A DNA stretch of 64,000 nucleotides, taken from NCBI GenBank assembly GCA_039000515.1, contig JBCFYV010000100.1, positions 22,148,305 to 22,212,304 of the forward strand, written 5' to 3'. Position 1 is the first letter of the stretch. Each line of letters opens with the position of its first letter. Below, piece after piece: positions 1-10,215 of this stretch. The position numbers were made by a program, and so were the translations under genes. The notes under the pieces are model-generated. The model was given only the letters and a program-made list of their open reading frames with translations. It searched no databases and was not told the origin of the DNA. This DNA is from Timema cristinae. Its lineage: Eukaryota; Arthropoda; Insecta; Phasmatodea; Timematidae.

Positions 1-613
1 CTGTCACCATGTCCATGGACTCGGCGTTACACAAAGTGACGTCAATGTTGGAAGAAGATCCAGCTCTCCCCTGATATGTAGGGGGATTATTCGGTTTGTT
101 TGCAACCTCAAGCCCATGACCATAGATGAACTCCTCCAAAGCACGACCCCTTCTATCTCTCCCAATCACCCTATTACTATGCCACATGGGAGACTTAGCA
201 TTAGCATCAGCGGTAATTATGAGTGGCACACCTGCGTATGTCCTACATATTATCTCCAACTGATCAAGATATGGCTCAATTGGATGCCTAAATTGAAAAT
301 ATAGGTTTGCCACTATACACCTGCCTGAGCTAGTTCCCAGTTCTACGCATGTTACCCACTGGTTACAGAGCAGTTCAATCTTAGTTACGGCAATTTCCTT
401 GTTAAACACCACTATTGCGCTCATTGTAGCTTCTCCACTAACAACAATTCTAGTGACCACCGGCATATGCGGAACTTTCCCTCTTAAGGTATAGGGTTCC
501 TGAAGACACACAACATCAAGTCCCAGATCCTCAGCAAGCTTGCGGACTTCATGCAACACGGTCACGCTCCTCATTCCATTAATCTGTCCTATTCTAATGG
601 TGCTATCCCCCAT
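1..613 (-). CDS. ORF2 N-terminus: endonuclease domain of R1-clade LINE (partial)
   Basis: An uninterrupted frame begins with ATG at 613-611 and stays open for about 204 codons to the window edge. It encodes the APE-like endonuclease that nicks target DNA for target-primed reverse transcription. Visible family landmarks, in order: IGQIN near the N-terminus, VVCLQEPYTLRG, YFQFRHPIEP, ITADANAKSPMWHSNRVIG, and SSNIDVTLCN near the edge. The QEP, DANAKSPxWH and SNIDVT blocks are diagnostic of the R1 group. No stop or frameshift is seen, so this part could still be functional. The start is chosen because its ATG shares its A with the stop codon of the upstream ORF (TAATG at 615-611). The RT domain should lie off the left edge. 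Confidence 0.88.
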   Translation of the reverse strand, partial: MGDSTIRIGQINGMRSVTVLHEVRKLAEDLGLDVVCLQEPYTLRGKVPHMPVVTRIVVSGEATMSAIVVFNKEIAVTKIELLCNQWVTCVELGTSSGRCIVANLYFQFRHPIEPYLDQLEIICRTYAGVPLIITADANAKSPMWHSNRVIGRDRRGRALEEFIYGHGLEVANKPNNPPTYQGRAGSSSNIDVTLCNAESMDMVT

Positions 614-2750
614 TATGGATAGTATGTGTGCACGTAGCACGCAGGCCATGCCACGCTGGGGTTAAACGTCTTGCGACCGTGTGCCGTCACAAATTGCCTA
701 TAAGTATTTTCCATATCAAAAGTTTCCTCTCTCCTTTTGAAGACCTTATCAATTAGTCCCCGCAAACTGTCCACGTCCGTTGGTGGATTCATAGACCTTA
801 GTTGAATTCTATCCAACGACTCAGGAGAGGGAAAAGTGATACTGTCCCCCTTTTCATGACCCAGTCTCACCACGTGCCTCAGCGCCATGTGCAGCACTCT
901 CTCTTCTTCTAGCCTGGATAACCGCATCGTCTCCTCGAGGGTTCCGTACGCCTGAGAGGGTACATCCCTCTCTCCTTTCAGCTGCCCCTCCATCTCCATA
1001 TTCACTTCTGCTGTCTGGCTCCCCCTGCTGTTTGTGTTGTGATCCATACCCTTTTCTTTCTTTTTCTTGCCATATCCAAATCCCCAGAGCTTCCAATTTT
1101 GTTTATGTTTCGCCCCCAGATCTGCTTTTCCGCAAGTCCCCGCTCCAGCTCTCTCTGGCGTCCCCTCCTCCTTTTCCTCACACCTGACTCCATTGGTGCT
1201 TTCCACCCATTCCCTATTCATGCCTTCACATATGATACATATGTTCTCCACCACCTGCGGATTTATTACCGCATTGTGCAGTTGTGATATCAGGGTGGAG
1301 GATGCCGCCGCCGAGTCCCCAGTTGACGCAAACCTCCCATTCCAAAATTCGTTGCCGGGCCAACTATTTCCATCCCATGGATATGTAGTAACTAGGTAAT
1401 ATTCACCCTCCCCGAAGATCTCATAGGGAGCTCGCCGGGTCGATATTACCCGTATACCTGTATCCGCTAGAATCTTCTGCCGATCCTCAAAGTGCTCCAT
1501 AACCCCATCCATCCACAGCAGCTCTAACACCGCAACAGCACCCGCACCTGCACCATACTTCCCATAAGCATCAAGTAGGCATTCCCTTACTTCTTTATAA
1601 AATAGCTCGTTCTCGTGTCTCGAACCACTCCAAACTCCAAGACCAAATCCCACGATTTGCACATGTACCTTTTGTGAGACCTCCTTCGAGATCCTGTACG
1701 CCTCGAAGAACAACATCTCCAGAATAATCCTTATCCTTTTTCTATATATGTACTCATAGATCCCGGTGCCATATCTGGCTGGAAAAGTCTTCCCCCCTTC
1801 TTCTGTACCATTTACAAAGTAATCCTAATAAATTTTGCTATCGGGTCATCCCTCTGATTATGGCTCATGTACAGCCTGTCTCCACGCCCCTCATTCCTCA
1901 GGTTTGGTCCTACCAAACCTATGATGGACCCTCTACTAACTACATCCTTCACTACTGGTTTGCCTTTGTTATCTCTTTCTCCTTTGTTTACAAAACACGT
2001 GGTCGACGAAACCCCGATGAGTCCGGACGTGACTATCTCATAGTCTCTAAGATAAGAAACACTACCATCCCGACCCGCCGCAACCTCGCTATAACCACAC
2101 GACCTATATCCAGAGGAGGTACAGTAGTATTCATTTTCTCCGTAGTTGTACTTACATCTCCGCGTGAGAAGCCAACTGATGAAACCTTCCACAGTCATTT
2201 CCTGGTAGTATGCCCTAGTAACCTCAGGTCCATCAGAAGCCAGAAATTTGAGGAGTGCAGCCATAAACTCGTAAGTCCATTTGTGGACCATTGTACGCAC
2301 AGATTTTATATGTTCCTCGGCAACCTCAACTTTAATTTCCCCTCTCTCAACCATGCACCCCATATCCACCGATGGTAGTGGGATAACATGCTGCTTCAGT
2401 CTCCTCCAAAATTCCTTACAATTTCTTTCCCCTCCTCTCCGCTCAGTGTTCCCCAGAGTCTCTCCTCTTGTCCTAGGTTTATTCTCAACCAGTTTCTGCC
2501 TACTATATTTTTGCACTCTTTCCTTCTCCACCTCCCCATCTTGAATAACCTTTACAGATCCAAGCACCATTTTCGCTGCCATCCTTTCTCTATGTGCTGC
2601 CGCCCTTTTCATATTCCTTGCACGTTTGGACGGAGGTATCCTCGTTCTACTCTCCGTCCTGTCGTTCTTCGAGCCAGTCCGGTACACGTCTAGTCTAGTC
2701 GCTATCAGTCTAAGTAGTTCAACAATCTCATTTAGTATCTCAATAACCAT
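613..2750 (-). CDS. Middle ORF of LINE: MavL-like (DUF4804-type) macrodomain protein, one frameshift
   Basis: Two open frames, 2750-1812 (312 aa) and 1716-613 (367 aa), read as one protein of about 710 aa broken by a single-base frame change near 1815-1825. The downstream frame is open upstream of its ATG back to that point. The first part is basic and then has a GSIIGLVGPNLRNEG block at its C-terminus. The second has HVQIVGFGLGVW (residues 18-29), WDGNSWPGNEFWNG (114-127) and LHNAVINP (146-153). I recall these three blocks, in this order, from the MavL-like/DUF4804 family, a macrodomain-fold group with ADP-ribose binding or hydrolysis in Legionella MavL. Function here is inferred. The last 200 residues are charged and unrecognised. 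Its ATG overlaps the ORF1 stop by 11 nt and its TAA overlaps the ORF2 ATG, so it belongs to the element's transcript. Confidence 0.6.
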
Positions 2751-3401
2751 AGTCTGTTCTTTCCATTTGTCTCCTCAGTAATAGTTGATGTGTCGGACAG
2801 TCTCTTGAGTTGGGTTTTTTACACTTCTCACTGCGTTTCCTCGTTGTGCATGGAATACTTATTTCCTCTCTACTTTTACATTCCCTTACCTTGTGGCCCT
2901 CCTTGCCACACTTTCCACAAACCTCCTCCTTACTCCTACAGAGAGCCATAACATGACCCAGATCCCTACACCTATAACACCTAGTGATCACCGTATAGTC
3001 CTTAATGGACACTGCGCTAAAGGAAATATAAACCCTACAGCTCAAGAGCAAGTTCCTGATCTTTGGAGATACTTCTACTACATTATTTACTACCCGTCTG
3101 TCCCTTGCCCCTGTTTTAAATCGGGGCTTGAACCCCTCCTCAAACTGCTCTCTATATACCTTCCCCCTCATGTTCTGCTCATACGTCATTCTGGTAAGCT
3201 CCCCGTTGTTAGATCCCTATCCACATCATAAAATATTACCATTGGTCGCCTTCTATTGGGCTCCTCGCAGGCCATTGTCTTCGCAATCTCCTTGTTTTCC
3301 ATAATCTTCTTAGCGTCCTCATCCGAGTCTGTCTCCACTATGAGTTTAGCCCCAGACTCTAATGAACAACTTTTAATTAAATACCTGAAACATGATATCA
3401 C
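2740..3401 (-). pseudogene. ORF1 (gag-like, CCHC knuckles) of R1-clade LINE, truncated and frame-broken
   Basis: The nucleic-acid-binding protein of the retrotransposon. The frame 3401-3186 carries the typical RRRPMVIFYDVDRDL block. The frame 3189-2740 (149 aa) carries FKTGARDRRVVNNVVEVSP, a knuckle CYRCRDLGHVMALC, a second CGKCGKEGHKVREC, a degraded third, and the usual NSRDCP...TDYG terminus. The two frames meet in ATGA (3189-3186), a minus-one step. In related elements this is one continuous ORF, so a one-base indel is the simplest reading, although a programmed shift cannot be excluded. The first 15 or so residues of the 3401 frame are not gag-like and probably belong to flanking DNA. Stop TGA at 2742-2740. 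Confidence 0.82.
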
Positions 3402-6400
3402 TCTTCGTGATGGGAAGGTATATAATGCTTACATTGAACATATACCCGGCCAGATTAAGACCTCGAGCGTACTGATATTGAGGCAGGATGATATAAACGC
3501 ACAGATCCAAAGACTTATAACCCTTTTCACGAAACTTAGGTGCAGGATTTACACAGCTTAGGCTTTACCTGGAGCCGCTAGGACTATCTAACAAACTTAT
3601 TGAACAAGCGTACGCCCGACGATTAAAGACGTACTCTATCACCAATGAACTACCCTGTAAGGATTCTGTACAATTTCTCGTTGCGTGCGGGGATATTTAC
3701 GTAAATACGGCAGAAAAAGAATCAATCGCAAATGGCTCGATAAAGGTAAATTGTAGCCTCATCTGCAAGTTTAGGCATCCTACTGAAGGTAGAATTGAAA
3801 AAGGTTATTTCAACTCTACTCTATACGATATATTTAACGCGATAAACTTGGAGGAGATATATGAAAATAACGTGATCTTCCCACTCCTTGCTCAGATTTA
3901 GACCTTCGTTTCTAGAGACTCGGGATGGATATACGACGGCACGATGGAAATGAGAGTAAATTTCTCGGAAAAGTCTGCTTTCACGATCGGGGCTCGTGTT
4001 CAAATCCCTGAAATTATAGCCAGACGTAGAGCGCTGATAAATGTACAATCTGAAAAAGGACTTTGCTTCCCCGTATCCGTATTGACGTGCCTCTTTGAAC
4101 CGACGGGGAAAGCTCAGCGTTTATCGTCATATCCTAATTTTCGAGCCGTGCTGAATCTAGATGGAATCCCGCTCCCGTTCGAAATGAGGTATATCGAACG
4201 CTTCGATTGGCTTAACGATATATCCGTTAATGTGTACACTGCAAAACACGATAGTAGTGACTCTTATATTGACACTGCAGACAACTCTAAGACAATAGTG
4301 ATCGTTACCGTGCACGTCAGCGCTAAAGAGCGCGCCAGGCATGTTCATTTATTCATGATAAGAGTGCATGGAACGGAAACTTATCATTTCAGCGGGATCA
4401 AAAATCTGTCTCAGTTAATAAACCCGCAACTATCGTTAACGTCTAACGCAGGATGTAGGTAATTTTGCGACCGATGTCTGACCGCTTTTCTGACTGAAAA
4501 TAAACTTGCAAAACATAAAGGTACGTGTATAAAATTTGGCGCGGTAAGGAGTTCATTCCCTCAAGGAGACGATAAATTCTTAGCGTTCTCACAGTATAAA
4601 CATCAGGAGAAAACAGGATTTATCATATACGCGGACTTGGAGAGCTTACTCGTACCGATAGAGACGTGCGATCCTGACACGAAATTTTCTTATACTGAGA
4701 ATGTACAGCGTAATGTGGCGTATTCTGTAGGTATGTACACTAAATGTAATTTTGATGATAATCTCTCAGATTACCGACACTTCACGGGAAAAGATTGTAC
4801 AGATCAATTTGTTGAGGCTCTTGTAGATACGGCAAGGCGCGTACTAGATTGTTATAGTACCATCGTTTCGATGACGCCACTAACAACTGCTCAAAGAGAT
4901 GCTCATAATACGGCTCTCATTGTCATATATGCGAAAAACCATACGCGAATGATGATATCCGCGTTATGGATCATTGTCACTTGACGGGACTTTTTCGCGG
5001 GAGTATTCACGTGGCATGTAATATTAATTACAAGAACCCGAGTCACCTGAGCGTAGTAATCCATAACGCGCGTTGCTACGACAATTTTTTCCTTCTTGAA
5101 TCACTTGTTGAACGTAGAGAGACTGATCCGTTCACGGGGGAGTGCGTTCTCGTCAATCCGGGAAAAGTCAGAGTTATTGGAGAGACTATGGGAAGATTCA
5201 AAGTAATCATGAAGTATATTTGGCACAGGTTTCGAGGGATCACGATTAAAATTATAGATAGTTTAAGCTTTCTATGTACCTCCCTAGAGAAATGCGTATC
5301 TTACCTCGAACCCGAGCAACTTAAAATCACTCGTAAGTGTCATCCTGATGATAGACGGTTCAAACTAGTCACTCGTAAAGGTGTGTTCCCCTATGACTAT
5401 ATATATTCATTTGAGCGTCTGAACGAGACTCAGTTACCGAGCAAAGATAAATTCTATAACGCGCTCACGGATAGTCATATCTCTCAGGAAGATTATGATC
5501 ACGCCTGCGAGGTTTGGCGGCTATTTGAATGTAAGAATCTTTCGGACTACTCGAACCTCTATCTGTATACGGACGTAACGCTACTGGCTGACGTCTTTGA
5601 GAACTTTCGTGTTCTTTGCATGAAGACGTATAGACTCGATCCCGGATGGTGTCTTACGGCTCCTAGTCTCGCGTACCAAGCTCTATTTTGAATAACCAGG
5701 GTACGGCTCGAACTAATTGACGATGTGGACATACATCAATTCATTGAGGGAGCTATTCGAGGAGGGGTATGTTTCGTGGCTAATCGTCACTCTGTAACGA
5801 ATAATCGGTATATGGACTCATTCGAACGTTCCAAGCCAGAGTCTTACCTCGTTTATCTAGACGTGAATGGGATCTATTCATTTAGTATGGTGAGTTTGTT
5901 ACCCTATGGAGGGTTCAGGTGGCTCGAAGATGATGAAATTGCCTGTTTGGATGTGCTAAAAGTAGAGGACGATGCGGAGACGGGGTATATATTGCAGGTA
6001 GATCTTGAATATCCACGAGATGTACACGATGCTCATTCCGACTTGCCGTTCTGTCCCTAGAAAGGAATTCCACCCGTAGGGAAGCACGATAAATTGTTAA
6101 CGACTTTAGCAGATAAGACTAGGTATGTCATTCACTACCGTCATCTAAAGCTATGCTTGGTGAATGGATTGTAACTGACGAGAGTAAACAGGGTTCTCAG
6201 TTTCAAGCAATCTCCATGGATGGCCCCGTATGTCAAGCTGAACGCGGAAATGAGGAGTAAAGCGAGAAATCAGTTTAAAAACATGTTTTTCAAACTGATG
6301 AACAATGTTGCATTCGCTCGTCTTATATCTAACAAGAGGGCCTACCATACGATAAAGATAACTACCGGGTGGGGAGGGAAATTAGGGTCAGGTAACCTCA

Positions 6401-7149
6401 TAGCCAGTCCAAACTTTAAAAACCGTACGATCGTGTCGGAAAACCTGGTCATTATCGAGATGGAACCGCAGGAGATTTACTTTGATTTATACATATACAT
6501 TTACATTTATGCGCGATTCGCCATTTTGGAAATCTCGAAAGTAGTTATGTACGGTCTACATTACCAGGTTATGGTTCCCGCCTTCCCTACAGGTGCGTTA
6601 AAACTTCAATACACAGATACAGACTCACTTCTCTACTACATGTCTTTTGAGGATGCGTACCAGCGACTTATACCGTTAGCTAATGACTACCTGGACACCT
6701 CCATCTACGGACAAGACAATGTTTACGGTATGCCTGTAGTAAATAAAGGATGGCTTGGTAAACTAAAAGACGAGACTCGAGGTCGGATCATCACCGAGTT
6801 CATAGGTTTACGCCCTAAACTCTATTCATTCGCGGTACAAGGAGATGGCGAGACGCTCAAGGCTAAAGGTGTCAAGAGTAGTGCGTTAAGAACGCTTTTG
6901 TTAGAGGACTATCGTAATTGTCTGACCGATGAGACGGTAGTGATGAGAGAGGCTCGTTCAATATGAACCGTAGGATTCAAACTTTACACTCAAAAATTCA
7001 ATCGGGTCGCGCTATGCTCTATCGACGACAAAAGATATGTAATACCTGGCTCTGTTAAAACATTACCTTGGAGCCATTACTCTATAAGTGAGCAGCCATC
7101 TACTTCCTTCCAAGAGACGTCGATTGAAGCTGGACCGTCATCTCTATAG
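3365..7149 (+). pseudogene. Protein-primed family B DNA polymerase, multiply broken
   Basis: A replicative polymerase gene in at least three frames. The N-terminal frame ends at 3561, then reading moves to frame 2 (3542-4920), which is broken by TAG 3899-3901 and TAA 4460-4462. It shifts near 4912-4921 to frame 1, which is broken by TGA 5689, TAG 6058, TAA 6172 and TGA 6964, and ends with TAG at 7147-7149. Landmarks: a C2H2-like finger at 4463-4535; exonuclease motif YADLESLL (4629 on); an endonuclease-VII-like zinc insert CHICEKPY with DHCHLTG (4921-5010); polymerase motif A YLDVNGIYSFSM (5854 on); motif B FKLMNNVAF (6287 on); motif C YTDTDSLLYY (6610 on); KGWLGKLKDE and LRPKLYSF further on. 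A short low-complexity TACATA stretch at 6488-6510 replaces conserved sequence. The gene is clearly dead. Closest relatives are inferred to be Polinton/adintovirus-type polymerases. Confidence 0.88.
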
Positions 7150-7320
7150 TGCAAGTGTGTCAGTGATTAATAGAGTACTTTTTTATATTCATAATCTACA
7201 ACTTTATCTGGTACAGTTAATATCAAAGTGAGCAGGAATCTACTTCCTCCCAAGAGACGCTGATTGATACTAACCCCACGTCTCTATAGTGTAAATGTAA
7301 GTGAATAATTAATGTCAATG
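7080..7320 (+). repeat. Tandem duplication spanning the polymerase 3' end
   Basis: The segment around 7087-7185 (AAGTGAGCAGCCATCTACTT through the terminal stop) is repeated in diverged form at about 7226-7310, including the words TCTACTTCC, AAGAGACG, GATTGA and TCTCTATAGTG. The duplicate covers the last coding codons plus the start of the 3' flank. Confidence 0.7.
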
Positions 7321-7570
7321 TATATTCAGAAAAAACAAAAAAGAACTATACCTTTATCACTAGAAAATGTTAGTGCTTCTAAAAAGAATTGAGAAAAAAT
7401 ATTCATGTAGTATGTATATCATTATATTCATTAAATGTTGATTAATACAAGAGTGAATAATAAATGTCAATGTATATTCAGAAAAAAAAAAAAAGAACTA
7501 TACCTTTATCACTAGAAAAATGTTAGTGCTTCTAAAAGACTTGAGAAAAAAATATTCATCTTCTGTAACT
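7300..7570 (+). repeat. Direct duplication of about 150 bp in AT-rich hub
   Basis: GAATAATTAATGTCAATGTA through TTGAGAAAAAATATTCAT (about 7300-7405) recurs almost unchanged at 7453-7560, including ATATTCAGAAAAA, AAGAACTATACCTTTATCAC and TAGTGCTTCTAAAA. A recent local duplication next to the previous one. Confidence 0.75.
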
Positions 7571-7670
7571 TAAGTGAAGAAGAAAATATACTAATTTAGT
7601 ATGTATCTGTTTAAAAAAAATTGTATATCATTATATTCATTAAATTGAGTTTTCTGTGTACATGGGTATT

Positions 7671-7674
7671 TGTG

Positions 7675-7711
<37 letters not shown>

Positions 7712-7712
7712 A
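7671..7712 (+). repeat. (GT)n microsatellite
   Basis: Two runs of TG/GT dinucleotides separated by TATA. Confidence 0.9.
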
Positions 7713-7794
7713 GGTGTTGTTATTTTTTTAACTCTCCTCTCCCCCTCTCTCTTGATTAAATATAATTTTTCCCAAGAATAAAAAGTTCAAAGAA

Positions 7795-8460
7795 TACAAA
7801 AGAAAAAGTAATAATCGTTAATTCTTTTTATTTAAAAAAGGTTTGTTACAGTCCTAGATTTATACCTAAATACATTTATTTCCAAGAATGAAAAAAGTTT
7901 TATAGATACAAAGAAAAAGTAATAATCGCTAATTCTTAGACTTATACGAAGAATACAAACATAGTAATAATCTTTAAATTATTAGACTTATACTTAAATA
8001 AATTTATTTCCAAGAATGAAAAAAGTTTTATTGATACAAAGAAAAAGTAATAATCGCTAATTCTTAAACTTATACGAAGAATATACATTATTAGACTTAT
8101 ACTTAAATAAATTTATTTCCAAGAATGATATTTTTTTTCCAAAAAGTTTTATAGGAGTGAAGAATACAAAAGAAGAATACAGACAAAGTAATAATCGTTA
8201 CATTGTTAGATTTATACTTAAATAAATTTATTTCCAAGAATGTTATATTTTTTCTACAAAATTTTTATAGATGTAAGGAATACAAAAGAAAAAGTAATAA
8301 TCGCTAATTCTTTTTATTAAAAAAAAGCTCGTTACAATCCTAGACTTATACTTAAATACATTTATTTCCAAGAATGGGAAAAAAAATGTTTTATTGATAG
8401 AAAGAAAAAGTAATAATCGTTACATTATTAAACTTATACTTAAATAAATTTATTGAAAAA
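7795..8460 (+). repeat. AT-rich array, about six units of roughly 115 bp
   Basis: The words TTATTTCCAAGAATG, AGTTTTATAGATACAAAGAA, AAAGTAATAATCG and TAGACTTATACTTAAATA recur in the same order about six times between the convergent genes. Units vary in length by internal indels. The array sits where both transcription units end, so it might hold termination or origin-like function, but nothing in the sequence proves this. Confidence 0.75.
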
Positions 8461-8556
8461 AGTATCGGGTGATGAATAAATTAAATAACCTTTAATATAT
8501 TGCAAGTAGCTGTGAAAAAAGTTTTTTAAGATTAAAAAAATTATTCCTATACTTAA

Positions 8557-9126
8557 AAGTGCTCGCTCAACTCGTCTCGCAGCTTTTTCTTCGTAGGCCC
8601 CTTGTTCGTTTCCTCAGAAGTTTTATTCTTCTTTCCAAGCGTACGTTTAGAAGCGTCAGTAGTTTATTTCTTCCGTCTGACCGCGTCAACCTCGTCTTGA
8701 CCGCAGAAGCATGATAACTTATTGAAATCAATGTACTCTTTATACTCGTTTATCAAGGCTATCATATGAAGCAATGCTTGAATAACCGAACTCATATCGT
8801 TCCGCATTGCACTCTTGGTCAGATCGCAAAAGTTTTGTCCGATCAAACTTAAAATTCTTAAACCATTCGCGGAGCAGTCGGACATTTTTTTCTGTGATGC
8901 AGGTACCGAAACACTCGTTTTAATCTTACTCAGAGATTACCTAGTTTGTACTTGTCACTATTAGCGTTGATGATACTCTGTAGCCGACACATCTTCCCAG
9001 TTCCTTTAATATAGATTGATACTCGTGATGTGTACTGAACTACCCCCTCTTCACCGTACCTTCTGTTCGACGCTGGGAGGTTGTCGATCTTGAACAATGA
9101 TGCCTTATTTATGAGGTCATCTTGCT
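8557..9126 (-). pseudogene. Small minus-strand gene with lysine-rich tail, frame-broken
   Basis: Three open pieces line up on the minus strand. A frame from about 9126 to 8929 includes KIDNLPASNRRYGEEG and SIYIKGTGKMC. A one-base shift near 8929 leads into a frame that includes the 73-residue stretch 8885-8664 (MSDCSANGLRILSLIGQ..). After a TAA at 8664 the same frame continues as a lysine-rich tail ending at about 8557. The start overlaps the end of the neighbouring gene. I do not recognise a function. The position and the basic tail would fit a virion-associated or DNA-binding protein of the element, but that is speculation. Confidence 0.5.
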
Positions 9127-10215
9127 AACGTCACTGCTTGAAGGGTTATAGCAGACCACTCTATCGTGTATGATTAGACAAAACGCCTTGGTATTTACTG
9201 GGATATTTTCCTCCGTCTCGAACGTTATACGACACGTCACCATGCCGTCCTTGAGAGTATCTTCCTGTCGACTAGCATCGAACATGACGATGGGTGCGTG
9301 ATACTTGAAATGAGAAGAGTCAAGTAAAGGTAAAGAGGCGCTCGTTCCGTAGTACGAAGTCTGGAAATTAGCGTAGTCTTCGTATAATTTCGAGAAGGAA
9401 TCTTGTCTAAAGTCCAAATTCATATCCTCATAAGGGTACATGATAGAATTTAGATAGAGTTTAGCATTACGTAAATTACAATGATCAAAAATACTTCTAT
9501 CTGCGGCCGTCGTATTTTTCCGCCCAGTCTGAAGAGCGAAAACAACGTAACGAGGTTTTTCCAGTAAAGTTGACGTTTTCACGGTCCAATCATGCTGATT
9601 AGAAGTAGGTACGTTAGGGTACTCATACAATTCCCAAGTACGCTAAGGTAGCTCGATTATCCTCCCACTCTTGATGAAATTAAGCAGGTTGAGACGATTG
9701 ATATCATCGGCCTTTATATGCGGTACAAGCCAAGATATTTTACTTAACTCGATCCTAGAGGGTGTCTCCACGGCAGGAGGAGGCGCTCTTTGTAAAGCGT
9801 TGTTGTCGCCGGTCGAACGAACTAGCACCAGCTCTTGTTTCGCGTTGATCAGTATTCGGGAATTGTCTTCAACGAATCCTAGAATGAGACGTAAAGGGAT
9901 GCATACGTCAAAGATGCCAGTTTCTGCGTGCACGTGAAATCCTTCAAACCTCCAACCAGCGTTTGAAAGATGAGTCTGCACGCCATTCCTTATAGATAGA
10001 TAGTTTTTAAGCTGGGTCTAAATGCCTACATCTCTCGATTGATCAATCTCTACCCCGTTGATCTCATAGGCGATTTTTGAGAATAGATGCAGTATTCTGT
10101 TATTAAAAATTCTCGAAGTACTTCCAAGTTCTCCCGTATTCAAAAGTAGTCGCCCTTTGATATGTAGTAGAGAACGGAGAGGTAACGTGCATAACCCTTT
10201 TTTTGGATAGATATC
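9109..10215 (-). pseudogene. Putative capsid-like protein of the Polinton-like element, broken
   Basis: One minus-strand frame runs from about 10215 to the stop at 9109, interrupted by TAG at 10018-10020 and TAG at 9643-9645; there is no frameshift. Recognisable blocks are YEINGVEID (10062 region), IPLRLILGFVED, ISWLVPHI, HDWTVKTSTLLEKPRYVVFA and a C-terminal FCLIIHDRVVCYNPSSS. I remember this block order from a repeated arthropod and hydra protein family associated with protein-primed polymerases. A capsid role (beta-rich, repeated short strands) is my inference. The N-terminus fades out at 10215, where two stops follow closely upstream. Convergent with the polymerase gene. Confidence 0.55.

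Larger units (their letters stand above)
1..3360 (-). mobile_element. R1-clade non-LTR retrotransposon with extra middle ORF, 5' truncated
   Basis: Read on the minus strand, the order is gag-like ORF1 (about 3360-2740), an additional ORF (2750-613) and the N-terminus of ORF2 with an apurinic-type endonuclease (613 to the window edge). ORF1 and endonuclease motifs match the R1/TRAS/SART/Waldo group. R1-clade elements normally have ORF1 directly followed by ORF2, so the middle ORF is unusual. The 5' end is missing: ORF1 similarity begins only near residue 16 of the first frame, and beyond about 3360 the DNA becomes the start of an unrelated polymerase gene. RT and 3' end lie outside the window. 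Copy is slightly decayed (two single-base frame breaks). Clade assignment is from motif recognition, not a tree. Confidence 0.8.
3365..10215. mobile_element. Degraded Polinton-like / endogenous DNA-virus element
   Basis: The block holds a protein-primed PolB pseudogene on plus (3365-7149), an AT-rich repeat hub (7150-8550) and two minus-strand pseudogenes converging on it (8557-9126 and 9109-10215). The polymerase type is that of Mavericks/Polintons, adintoviruses and related linear DNA viruses. The minus-strand genes belong to families I remember beside such polymerases in arthropod genomes. No integrase, ATPase, protease or terminal inverted repeats can be seen, so element class is an inference. 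All genes carry several stops or frame changes, so this is an old inactive copy. Confidence 0.6.

Noticed and set aside
1039..3561. Plus-strand frames of 80-172 codons within the LINE
   Set aside because: They are antisense to the gag, macrodomain-like and endonuclease coding sequence.
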